A DNA stretch of 13,427 bases, from assembly GCA_002713705.1 (NCBI GenBank), contig PAUJ01000035.1, positions 55,098-68,524 on the forward strand, given 5' to 3'. This document shows positions 1 to 7,628 of the stretch, one piece after another; positions within the stretch are counted from its first letter, which is position 1; each line of letters opens with the position of its first letter. The translations under genes were made by a program, and so were the position numbers. The stretch is from Flavobacteriaceae bacterium. Lineage in GTDB: Bacteria; Bacteroidota; Bacteroidia; Flavobacteriales; Flavobacteriaceae. Below the pieces are notes generated by a model. That model was not told where the DNA came from. It saw only the letters and a program-made list of their open reading frames with translations, and made no database searches.

Positions 1-600
1 AAGATTGGTGCTATTGATTTTGATACAGAATTGAACCTATTAAAGTTAATAAGAAAAGAATATTCATCTTCCGATATCGCATTGCGAGTTGATGCCAATG
101 GAGCTTTTAATTATTCAGAAGCATTGGAAAAATTAAAAAGGTTATCAGAATTTGATTTACATTCTATTGAACAGCCTATTAAACAGGGGCAATGGCAAGA
201 AATGGCTAGACTCTGTGAAGATACTCCCCTGCCAATAGCATTGGATGAGGAGCTTATCGGAGTTTTTTTAGAAAAAGAAAAGTTAGATGTATTAACTACA
301 ATTAATCCACAATATATAATTTTAAAACCCAGTTTGCTAGGTGGATTTAGCGCAAGTGATCAATGGATTTCTTTAGCAGAAAACAAGAATATTGGTTGGT
401 GGATTACTTCCGCTTTAGAAAGTAATATTGGATTAAATGCAATTGCGCAATATACCTTTACAAAAAACAGTAAATTACACCAAGGTTTGGGGACTGGTAG
501 TCTTTTTAATAATAACATCGCTTCACCATTAGCGGTTGCTAATGGAAACCTAACTTATAATACCCACTTAGATTGGGACTTAAACTTACTTAATCATTAA
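1..600 (+). CDS. menC: o-succinylbenzoate synthase, C-terminal part (5' end outside window)
   Basis: Enolase-superfamily enzyme of menaquinone synthesis that dehydrates SHCHC to o-succinylbenzoate in the cytoplasm. The frame is open from base 1, so the gene enters from the left and its true start is not visible. The first codon (Lys, followed by IGAIDF) fits the second lysine of the family's KxK catalytic motif. The other expected residues follow in order: Asp in RVDANGAF (codon 91-93), Glu in EQPI (169-171), Asp in ALDEEL (244-246) and Lys in ILKPSLLGGF (325-327). These match the metal-ligand and acid-base positions known for E. coli MenC. About 200 C-terminal residues of a roughly 340-residue family member are present. 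A TTG at 31 is only an internal codon. The next gene starts 19 bases downstream and menE follows, which supports the assignment over a dipeptide epimerase. Confidence is high. Confidence 0.93.
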   Translation, partial: KIGAIDFDTELNLLKLIRKEYSSSDIALRVDANGAFNYSEALEKLKRLSEFDLHSIEQPIKQGQWQEMARLCEDTPLPIALDEELIGVFLEKEKLDVLTTINPQYIILKPSLLGGFSASDQWISLAENKNIGWWITSALESNIGLNAIAQYTFTKNSKLHQGLGTGSLFNNNIASPLAVANGNLTYNTHLDWDLNLLNH

Positions 601-619
601 TATTTAGATAGAAAAGGCA

Positions 620-1576
620 ATGTACATAGCTCAAGCTTATAAATTTAAACATGACGTTTGGCGTTATGTAGTTGGGACAATTATTATTTTTTTAATAGGA
701 TGGCAATTAATAGGAACGATACCTTTAACAATCGTTTCTTTTTTGGAAGCAGGAAGTTTACCCGAGTTCCTAAGCGCAAGTGAATCCTCATTTGCATCCT
801 TGTTTCCTGCTAAGAGTAACCTTTATTTACTCTTGATCTTGCTTACTTTTATAGGAGGCTTTATTGCTTTGATTTTTGTTATTAAGTACATTCACAAACA
901 AACGTTAACTCAACTTACCACCTCGAGAAAAAAAATAGACTGGGGACGTTTTTTCTTTGGTTTTGGATTGATTGCAACATTATCAATCGTTACTACCGTT
1001 TTAGATTTTTATTCAAATCCAGAAAATTATGTAGTGCAATTTGAGTTGATTCCGTTTTTAATAATGTTAGTGATTGTTGTTACTTTAATACCCATTCAAA
1101 CAAGTTTTGAAGAATATTTTTTTAGAGGGTATCTAATGCAAGGGATTGGCATTGCAGCAAAAAACAAATGGGTTCCTTTATTGATTACCTCTGTTATCTT
1201 TGGAGGATTGCATTTTTTTAATCCTGAAGTTGAAAAAATTGGAAATATAGCCATGGTTTATTATATTGGAACTGGTTTTTTCTTAGGTATTATTACGCTA
1301 ATGGATGAAGGTATGGAGATCTCTCTCGGTTTTCATGCGGGTACGAATTTAATTATAGCCTTATTGGTCACTAGTGATTGGACCGTTTTCCAGACCAATT
1401 CAATTCTATTGGATCTTTCCGAACCTGGTGCAGGAATTGAAGTGGTACTTCCAGTATTTATTCTATATCCTATGCTATTAGCAATAATGGCTTGGAAGTA
1501 CAAATGGACTGGCTGGAGGGAAAAACTCTTTGGTAAAATAAGTCCGCCTGATGCGCTTGGTACACTAAAAGAATAA
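620..1576 (+). CDS. CPBP-family intramembrane metalloprotease
   Basis: Integral membrane protein of 318 residues with the CPBP (CAAX protease / bacteriocin-processing, Abi) domain. All family motifs are intact: EEYFFR at E164-R169 (EExxxR), FGGLH ending at H198 (FxxxH), and HAGTN at H239-N243 (HxxxN). These residues are thought to build the metal site inside the membrane. Hydrophobic segments lie near residues 17-40, 68-90, 110-130, 140-160, 182-200, 210-228, 233-250 and 272-292. This is several more than the core domain needs, because the N-terminal part adds extra helices. The gene sits between menC and menE, 19 bases after one and 11 before the other, so it is probably co-transcribed with them. 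Nothing in the sequence tells the substrate. A direct role in menaquinone synthesis is not shown; being carried along in the operon is equally possible. Confidence 0.9.
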   Translation: MYIAQAYKFKHDVWRYVVGTIIIFLIGWQLIGTIPLTIVSFLEAGSLPEFLSASESSFASLFPAKSNLYLLLILLTFIGGFIALIFVIKYIHKQTLTQLTTSRKKIDWGRFFFGFGLIATLSIVTTVLDFYSNPENYVVQFELIPFLIMLVIVVTLIPIQTSFEEYFFRGYLMQGIGIAAKNKWVPLLITSVIFGGLHFFNPEVEKIGNIAMVYYIGTGFFLGIITLMDEGMEISLGFHAGTNLIIALLVTSDWTVFQTNSILLDLSEPGAGIEVVLPVFILYPMLLAIMAWKYKWTGWREKLFGKISPPDALGTLKE

Positions 1577-1587
1577 ATCGATTTATT

Positions 1588-2667
1588 TTGAATACTCCTT
1601 GGAAATATATCCATCCTAAATTTAAGCTCAACGGATTGTCTTATCAATCTGATGGACTTTTTGCAATAGCTAACGATTTAATAAACTCTGGTGCTCATTA
1701 TGAAATTAGTATCGGAAATTTTATTCAGGAATGGTTAGACAACAATGATCATGTTGTTGTTAAAACATCTGGGTCTACGGGTGTTCCTAAAAATTTAGAT
1801 CTATCGAAGCAAAAAATGATTAACAGTGCAAAAGCAACTGGCACTTTTTTTAAGCTAGCTGAAAATACTACTGCATTATTATGTTTGCCTTCAAATTATA
1901 TTGCTGGTAAAATGATGTTGGTAAGAGCAATGGTTTTGGGTTGGAATCTTCATATTGTTGCTCCCGAAAAAGATGCAATTACGCAATATGATAATGATTA
2001 TGATTTTGTTGCTATGGTTCCATATCAAGTACGTTATTCTTTAAAGTCACTAAATAAAATAAAAAAATTAATCATAGGAGGAGGTGCTATTTCAAAAGAA
2101 TTAAACGACCAATTACAAGGTGTTGATACCGAAGTTTTTGCAACTTATGGGATGACGGAAACCATTAGCCATATTGCGGTTAGAAGAATTAATGGCTTAG
2201 CACAATCCAATGATTATACCGCCTTACCTAGGGTGAGGTTTTCATTAGATGATAGAAATTGTTTAATGATAGATGCTCCTGAAGTTTCAGCGGAAAAAGT
2301 AATCACTAATGATATGGTGAGATTAATTTCCCCTACTTCATTTGAGTATTTGGGCAGAATTGATAATGTAGTTAATAGTGGTGGCATAAAACTTTTTCCA
2401 GAACAAATAGAAAGAAAATTAGCTTCCTATATCGACCAACCATTTATAATTGCTTCAGAAAAAAATGAATCCTTAGGAGAGCAATTAATCTTGATATTAG
2501 AAGAAGATACCGCCAAAGAAACTCCTGATTTTAAAGAAGTTTTTTTATCTTTATCAAGCTATGAACGTCCAAAAAAAATATATGTGTTTTCTAAATTTTC
2601 TTTTACAGAAACGGGTAAGATTAAAAGAATGGAACTATTAAAATATTTAGAAAAGTTTAAAAAGTAA
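1588..2667 (+). CDS. menE: o-succinylbenzoate-CoA ligase, short Bacteroidota form (TTG start)
   Basis: Acyl-adenylate-forming (ANL) enzyme that converts o-succinylbenzoate to its CoA thioester in menaquinone synthesis. Visible motifs are the phosphate-binding loop TSGSTGVPK at residues 60-68, YGMTET at 187-192, YLGRIDN with Asp259, SGGIKLFPEQIE just after it, and the C-terminal catalytic lysine in TETGKIKR (Lys344). At 359 residues it is about 90 shorter than E. coli MenE. The missing part is N-terminal, before the phosphate loop, and I recall this short form as usual in flavobacteria. No ATG lies in frame between the preceding stop and the phosphate loop. TTG at 1588, 11 bases after the upstream stop, is therefore the best start; an ATT just before it is less likely. 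Linkage to menC fixes the substrate class. Without that context it would only be called an AMP-binding ligase. Confidence 0.9.
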   Translation: MNTPWKYIHPKFKLNGLSYQSDGLFAIANDLINSGAHYEISIGNFIQEWLDNNDHVVVKTSGSTGVPKNLDLSKQKMINSAKATGTFFKLAENTTALLCLPSNYIAGKMMLVRAMVLGWNLHIVAPEKDAITQYDNDYDFVAMVPYQVRYSLKSLNKIKKLIIGGGAISKELNDQLQGVDTEVFATYGMTETISHIAVRRINGLAQSNDYTALPRVRFSLDDRNCLMIDAPEVSAEKVITNDMVRLISPTSFEYLGRIDNVVNSGGIKLFPEQIERKLASYIDQPFIIASEKNESLGEQLILILEEDTAKETPDFKEVFLSLSSYERPKKIYVFSKFSFTETGKIKRMELLKYLEKFKK

Positions 2668-2714
2668 AATTTTTATCCGAATCATTTTGTTAATTAGAAA
2701 TCTAATTTATACCT

Positions 2715-4040
2715 ATGAAATTTATTTATTTATTTATTTTCGGATGCTGTTGTACATTATCTGCACAAGAAATTCTTTCAGAAAAAGAAAGAGCTGTTTT
2801 AAAAGATGAAATCTTAGCAGATCGTTTCGATACTCTGTTACCTCAATTAATGGATACAACAGGTATTGACATGTGGTTGCTTATTTCGAGAGAATACAAT
2901 GAAGATCCAGTAATGAGAACGATGCTTCCTGCTACCTGGTTAAATGCTCGAAGAAGAACTATGATTGTTTTTTATAGAAATAAAGAAGACAATACTTTTG
3001 AGAAATTAGCAATTGCAAGGTATGATATAGGAGAAAGCATAAGCTCAGCATGGAATAAGGAAGAGCAGCCTGATCAATGGAAAGCACTTGTAGATATCAT
3101 AAAAAATAAGGATCCAAAAAAAATAGGAATTAATACTTCCAATGATTTTGGTATCGCTGATGGATTGGTGCAAACCGATTACGCTGCGCTTAAAAATGCC
3201 TTGCCAATTGAATATCAAGATAAATTAGTATCTGCTGAGAAGCTTTCGATAGCTTGGATCGAAACAAGGTCACAAAAAGAAATGGAGTTATATCCTACAT
3301 TAGTAAAAATCACGCATGCTATTATTGATGAAGCTTTTTCAGCTAAGGTAATTACTCCTGGCGAAACTACTACAGACGATGTGGTTTGGTGGATGCGTCA
3401 AAAAGTAAGCGATTTGGGATTGGAAACATGGTTTCATCCAACGGTAGATGTACAACGTAATAAAGAAGAATTAAAAAGTCATATTTATTCCTTTTCTAAA
3501 GGAGAAGAAGAAAAACTAATCATTCCTGGTGATTTATTGCATTGTGATTTTGGGATCACTTATATTGGATTAAACACCGACTGTCAGCAGCATGCCTATG
3601 TTTTAAAAGAAAACGAAATAAAAGTGCCCGATTTTCTATCAGAAGCTTTTAAAAAAGGGAATCGAGTACAGGATATATTTACTTCTAATTTTAAGGAAGG
3701 TCAATCCGGTAATTTAATATTATTAAAATCTTTAAAGGATGCAAAATAAGAAGGGTTAAGACCTTCCATATACACGCATCCATTAGGTGTTTATGGGCAC
3801 AGTGCCGGTCCCTCTATTGGTATGTGGGATTCTCAAGGAGGAGTTCCTGGTACAGGCGATTATCCATTGCATTACAATACAGTTTATGCCATTGAATTAA
3901 ATACTACGGTCGAAATTAAACAATGGAAAAAAGACATCCGAATCATGCTAGAAGAGGATGGTTTTTATGGAGAAAATGGCTTTCGTTATATTGATGGAAG
4001 GCAAGAAAAAATTAAAATTGTAAATCCAAATGCTTATTAA
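2715..4040 (+). pseudogene. exported M24 metallopeptidase (Xaa-Pro peptidase-like), interrupted by one in-frame stop
   Basis: The reading frame starts at ATG 2715 with a signal peptide (hydrophobic stretch, then CCCTLSAQE, likely cut after LSA). It then gives an M24 'pita-bread' peptidase related to aminopeptidase P. A TAA at 3747-3749 (codon 345) stops it, but the same frame is open again from 3750 to the natural stop at 4038-4040 with no other lesion. The sequence across the stop is family-like: ...KDAK, stop, EGLRPSIYTHPLGVYGHSAGP. The first part carries the two aspartate metal ligands (D278 and D289, 11 apart). The second part carries the histidine (codon 362, GHSAG) and the two glutamates (codons 394 and about 414). 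The 344-residue product would therefore lack part of the metal site and should be inactive. One substitution (AAA, GAA or CAA to TAA) explains it. A recent nonsense mutation, a sequencing error or stop readthrough are the alternatives. It converges with the amidohydrolase gene. Confidence 0.85.
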
Positions 4041-4060
4041 AAAGTGTTTAATCCTAAGAT

Positions 4061-5623
4061 TTAATTTTTAATTCCAGGTTGAAGAAGTATAAAGTTTTCT
4101 TCAACTTTAGCTTTATCTACCATGATTTTCACCGCTCTTAATAATTGTTTTGCATCGTAAATAATTCCATCCTTAATGGTGTATTTTACACCGCCAACTC
4201 GAACGACCTCATTTTCTTCGGTAAGTTTTATAGCACCTGTACCATATAAAACCTTTAGGTTTGATAATGGATTCTCTTCAATAATGACAAAATCTGCATA
4301 TTTTCCAACTTCAACAGATCCAATTTTGTCAGCCATCCCGAGGGCCTCTGCTCCATTTAAAGTAGCAGTTCTTATCACCTCTAATGGATGAAATCCCGCT
4401 TCTCTTAACAATTCTAATTCTCTTATGTAAGCAAATCCATATAATTGAAAAATAAAACCAGAATCAGATCCTGCAGTGACTCTTCCGCCCCTATTTTTAT
4501 ATTCATTTACAAAAGCCATCCATAACCTATAATTTTCTTTCCAAGCTACTTCTTCTTCTGTACCCCAGAAATGCCAATAGGAACCGTGACTTATCTTACT
4601 TGGTTGGTAATAGTTCCATAAAGATGGGAGTGTGTATTCTTCATGCCATTCTGCTCGTCTCGCTCTTTGAAGGTCCCTACTAGCCTCGTAAATATTAAAA
4701 GTTGGATCTAATGTGAAATCCAATTCAATTAACTCATTCATCACCTTGTTCCAATGTTTGGAATAAGGCGCCGCGGCTTGTTTCCAAAGCCTACCAGCTT
4801 CTCCAAAGCGATCTTGTTCGTTGTTATAGTTATAATCCAATGGATAGTTTTGTACCGTACGATCATCAAATAAAGCCTCAGGCAGTCCATACCAATGTTC
4901 TAAGGATGTTAAACCTGACCGTGCAGAATTTAAAACATTCCATCTTGCAACGCTCATTTGTGCATGATGCATAGCGGAACGCAATCCTAACCTATTATTT
5001 TCTTCTAATGCAGCTTTCATTATATGAGGCTCTGCTCCAAAAAACTTGATTCCATCTGCTCCTTTTTCAGCATTATCTCTTACCCATTCTCGCGCTTGTT
5101 TTTCTGTAGTAATTTCTACCTCACTTCCTTCACCAAAACCTGTATATGCACGTATTCTTGGTGCTATAATTTCGTTTTTAGCACTTCTGTTTTTTAAGTC
5201 TAAGGCATAATCCAACCCTCTGCCTGAAGGTTCTCTAACAGTCGTAATTCCGTGTGCCATCCACAATTTAAAAACATATTCCCAATCTGCTCCTTGGGCT
5301 TCTCCTCCAATATGTCCATGCATATCTATAAATCCAGGCAGAAGAAACATACCAGTAGCATCTAATTCTTTTCCTGATGCATTTAATTTAGGGCGATTCT
5401 TTGGATCAATTTTAACACCGGGATATCCTACAACGGTTATTTTTTTAATAATATTATTCTCTACAACTATATCTACAGGACCAATAGGAGGCGCTCCATT
5501 ACCATTGATCAAAGTTACACCTCTAATGATTAATTGTTTGAAAGGTCCTTCGCTTTGTGAAAAAGTTAGTTGCGAAAAGAAAAAAGTGATAATAAAGATA
5601 CTTACGGGTACTAGTTTTCTCAT
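4061..5623 (-). CDS. exported amidohydrolase-family metal-dependent hydrolase
   Basis: A 520-residue protein with an N-terminal signal peptide (MRKL, hydrophobic core to about residue 20, cut near TFS-QSE), so it acts in the periplasm or at the surface. It has the amidohydrolase barrel. HxH is at H102/H104 in FIDMHGHIGG, and a likely carboxylated lysine is K193 in GADGIKFFG. Further ligands are H220 in MHHAQ, H243 in SLEHW and D387 in AGSDSGF. The small beta domain closes at the end (GSVEVGKYADFVIIEENPL). This ligand set is that of the imidazolonepropionase / Xaa-Pro dipeptidase-like branch, so hydrolysis of a peptide or cyclic amide is plausible, but the substrate cannot be read from the sequence. 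The gene lies 62 bases downstream of the carboxylase gene on the same strand and converges with the M24 peptidase gene. Both neighbouring hydrolases are exported, which may reflect a common role in peptide use. Confidence 0.88.
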   Translation of the reverse strand: MRKLVPVSIFIITFFFSQLTFSQSEGPFKQLIIRGVTLINGNGAPPIGPVDIVVENNIIKKITVVGYPGVKIDPKNRPKLNASGKELDATGMFLLPGFIDMHGHIGGEAQGADWEYVFKLWMAHGITTVREPSGRGLDYALDLKNRSAKNEIIAPRIRAYTGFGEGSEVEITTEKQAREWVRDNAEKGADGIKFFGAEPHIMKAALEENNRLGLRSAMHHAQMSVARWNVLNSARSGLTSLEHWYGLPEALFDDRTVQNYPLDYNYNNEQDRFGEAGRLWKQAAAPYSKHWNKVMNELIELDFTLDPTFNIYEASRDLQRARRAEWHEEYTLPSLWNYYQPSKISHGSYWHFWGTEEEVAWKENYRLWMAFVNEYKNRGGRVTAGSDSGFIFQLYGFAYIRELELLREAGFHPLEVIRTATLNGAEALGMADKIGSVEVGKYADFVIIEENPLSNLKVLYGTGAIKLTEENEVVRVGGVKYTIKDGIIYDAKQLLRAVKIMVDKAKVEENFILLQPGIKN

Positions 5624-5664
5624 TACATGCTTGTTTAATGAAAATTAAAATAAGAAAATTACAA

Positions 5665-5680
5665 CAAATTTTTTAATTTG
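5665..5680 (-). terminator. weak AT-only hairpin after the carboxylase gene
   Basis: On the - strand, CAAATT and AATTTG form a perfect 6-base inverted repeat with a 4-base A loop. It starts 5 bases after the carboxylase stop and is followed by a T-rich run. The stem contains only two G-C pairs, so this is at best a weak terminator. Readthrough into the amidohydrolase gene is possible. Confidence 0.25.
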
Positions 5681-5685
5681 ATGAC

Positions 5686-7314
5686 CTATACCTGTATCAC
5701 TCCTAAATTAAATTTCTTCTCTATGGGAGCGTGATTGGCCGCCTCGATCCCCATAGAAATCCAAGTTCTGGTATCTAATGGGTTGATAACTGCATCTGTC
5801 CAAATTCTTGAAGCTGCATAATAAGGCGAAACTTGCTCATCATAGCGTGCTTTAATCTTATCGTATAGTTCTTTTTCAACTTCTGGAGTAATTTCTTTTC
5901 CTTGCTTCTTTAAGGATGCGGCTTCAATTTGTAATAATACTTTTGCAGCACTATTTCCACTCATAACTGCTAATTCTGCACTTGGCCAAGCTGCTATTAA
6001 CCTAGGGTCATACGCTTTTCCACACATTGCATAATTTCCAGCGCCATAAGAATTTCCTATGATAATTGTAAATTTTGGAACGACACTATTACTCACAGCG
6101 TTTACCATTTTTGCACCGTCTTTAATAATACCTCCATGTTCACTTTTACTTCCAACCATAAACCCTGTTACATCTTGAAGAAAAACCAATGGAATTTTTT
6201 TCTGATTGCAATTGGCTATAAATCGTGTTGCTTTATCAGCACTATCACTATAAATAACTCCTCCAAATTGCATTTCTCCACTTTTTGTTTTTACCAAAGT
6301 TCTTTGGTTAGCCACAATTCCAACTGCCCAGCCATCAATTCTTGCATAGCCAGTTAGGATTGTTTTACCATATTCTTTTTTGTATTCTTCAAATAAAGAA
6401 ACATCCACAATTCGTTTTATTATTTCACGCATATCGTAAGGTTCGGCACGTGATTTTGGAAGTATCCCAAATAGTTCTTTTGGTTCTTCTTTTGGTTTTA
6501 GAGGTTTTTCTCTGTTATAGCCAGCTTGATCGTAATCTCCAATTTTTGAGAATATATTCTTTATGGTATCCAAAGCATCTTTATCGTCTTTAGATTTATA
6601 ATCGGTTACACCACTAATTTCACAATGGGTTGAAGCACCTCCTAGTGTTTCGTTATCTATAGACTCTCCAATAGCTGCTTTTACCAAATAACTTCCGGCT
6701 AAAAATATACTTCCCGTTTTATCTACAATTAATGCTTCATCACTCATAATTGGTAAATAAGCACCTCCTGCAACACAGCTTCCCATAACTGCAGATATTT
6801 GCGTTATACCCATGCTACTCATTATCGCATTGTTTCTGAAAATTTTTCCAAAATGTTCTTTGTCTGGAAAAATTTCATCCTGCATAGGAAGATACACTCC
6901 TGCACTATCCACTAAATAGATGATTGGTAATTTATTTTCTATTGAAATTTCTTGGGCACGTAAATTCTTTTTTCCTGTAATTGGAAACCAAGCACCTGCT
7001 TTTACAGTAGCATCATTTGCAACAACAATACATTGTTTACCGCTAACATATCCTATTTTTACGACCACACCACCACTCGGGCAACCTCCGTGCTCCGTAT
7101 ACATTTTATCTCCTGCAAATGCAGCAATTTCAATATTTTTAGTTTTTGGATCTAGTAAGTATTCGATGCGTTCTCTCGCCGTCATTTTTCCTTTAGCATG
7201 GTGTTTTTCAATCCTGTTTTTTCCACCACCAAGTTTTACCTTTACTAGTTTTTGCCTTAAAGCAGCAATTAATAATTTATTGTGATCTTCGTTTTTATTG
7301 AAGTTTAAGTCCAT
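5686..7314 (-). CDS. acyl-CoA carboxylase, carboxyltransferase (beta) subunit
   Basis: Cytoplasmic 542-residue carboxyltransferase of a biotin-dependent acyl-CoA carboxylase. It moves CO2 from carboxybiotin to an acyl-CoA. Two crotonase-like halves are visible. The N half has MTARERIEYLLD (44-55), EHGGCPSGG (74-82), VDSAGVYLP (135-143) and CVAGGAYLPIMSDEA (180-194). The C half has FLQDVTGFMVG (378-388), GGIIKDGAKM (394-403) and GNSYGAGNYAMCGKAYDPR (420-438). The GSYGAGNYxMCGxAY pattern and the length resemble methylcrotonyl-CoA carboxylase beta more than propionyl-CoA carboxylase beta. The acyl substrate remains open, so I give no symbol. No biotin carboxylase or biotin carrier gene lies in the window, so the partner must be encoded elsewhere. 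The start at 7314 gives the N-terminus MDLNFNKNEDHN, which I recall from flavobacterial homologues. The region upstream is the repeat mosaic. Confidence 0.9.
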   Translation of the reverse strand: MDLNFNKNEDHNKLLIAALRQKLVKVKLGGGKNRIEKHHAKGKMTARERIEYLLDPKTKNIEIAAFAGDKMYTEHGGCPSGGVVVKIGYVSGKQCIVVANDATVKAGAWFPITGKKNLRAQEISIENKLPIIYLVDSAGVYLPMQDEIFPDKEHFGKIFRNNAIMSSMGITQISAVMGSCVAGGAYLPIMSDEALIVDKTGSIFLAGSYLVKAAIGESIDNETLGGASTHCEISGVTDYKSKDDKDALDTIKNIFSKIGDYDQAGYNREKPLKPKEEPKELFGILPKSRAEPYDMREIIKRIVDVSLFEEYKKEYGKTILTGYARIDGWAVGIVANQRTLVKTKSGEMQFGGVIYSDSADKATRFIANCNQKKIPLVFLQDVTGFMVGSKSEHGGIIKDGAKMVNAVSNSVVPKFTIIIGNSYGAGNYAMCGKAYDPRLIAAWPSAELAVMSGNSAAKVLLQIEAASLKKQGKEITPEVEKELYDKIKARYDEQVSPYYAASRIWTDAVINPLDTRTWISMGIEAANHAPIEKKFNLGVIQV

Positions 7315-7432
7315 AGAAAAATAACTTTTTGCTAAAATACAAAATGCCTTTTAATACATATTGTTTTTCAATCATTAGTGTCTGATTAAATTTATTAAAG
7401 AATATAAACCATTGATCATTACTGACTTCATA

Positions 7433-7475
7433 CCGGTTTCCTTCTAAGTCACATACTGCATTTATTGTTAAATAG
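7433..7475 (+). repeat. module A, copy 1 (43-base direct repeat)
   Basis: The 43 bases starting CCGGTTTCCTTC and ending TTGTTAAATAG recur at 7857-7899 with a single mismatch. The last 39 bases (7437-7475) are identical in both copies. The flanks on both sides do not align well. The exact identity against diverged surroundings suggests a recent duplication or a conserved dispersed element. Confidence 0.9.
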
Positions 7476-7480
7476 ATGAT

Positions 7481-7516
7481 TCCATTGCCTACAGCTTAGG
7501 GCATAGAGCTTAAAGC
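7481..7516 (+). repeat. module C, copy 1
   Basis: The segment TCCATTGCCTACAGCTTAG followed by GGCATAGAGCTTAAAGC is repeated at 7591-7628. The 16-base core ATTGCCTACAGCTTAG is identical in both, and a shorter decayed copy lies at 8059-8086. Confidence 0.8.
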
Positions 7517-7526
7517 AAATAATTAA

Positions 7527-7563
7527 AACGTCATCCCCGCGAAGGCGGGGACCTCATAAAGCT
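7527..7563 (+). repeat. module B, copy 1: GC-rich hairpin repeat
   Basis: AACGTCAT leads into CCCCGC (7535-7540), loop GAAG, then GCGGGG (7545-7550), followed by ACCTCATAAAGCT. The stem is perfect over 6 base pairs, extendable by one T-A pair, and is a sharp GC-rich spot in AT-rich DNA. The 37-base unit recurs at 7948-7984 with 3 mismatches, and weaker similarity continues for about 30 bases of T-rich sequence. It has the form of a REP-like dispersed palindromic repeat. A terminator role is less likely, because it lies about 210 bases upstream of one gene start and 700 bases upstream of the other. Confidence 0.85.
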
Positions 7564-7590
7564 GCCTTTTATATTCTTTTTAGTATCATT

Positions 7591-7628
7591 TCCAATTGCC
7601 TACAGCTTAGAGCATAGCTCTTAAAGCC
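7591..7628 (+). repeat. module C, copy 2, with small palindrome
   Basis: This is the second copy of the element at 7481-7516. Here the distal half forms a perfect small palindrome, AGAGC-ATA-GCTCT (7609-7621). Copy 1 has AGGGC-ATA-GAGCT at the same place and lacks the pairing. Confidence 0.75.

Noticed and set aside
1333..1647. A 104-residue open frame on the - strand across the CPBP/menE junction
   Set aside because: It overlaps two solid genes in antisense and has no recognisable domain.
3822..4040. A separate 72-residue gene starting at ATG 3822
   Set aside because: It is in the same frame as the M24 gene and carries the family's C-terminal metal ligands. It is the 3' part of the interrupted gene, not an independent protein.
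6920..7285. A 121-residue open frame on the + strand opposite the carboxylase gene
   Set aside because: It is fully antisense to a well-conserved coding region, is rich in Phe/Ser/Pro as expected for an antisense shadow, and has no recognisable family.
7527..7563. Rho-independent terminator for a neighbouring gene
   Set aside because: The hairpin is strong, but both flanking genes start away from it (divergent), so no transcript from a visible gene would end there. The repeated nature fits a dispersed element better.
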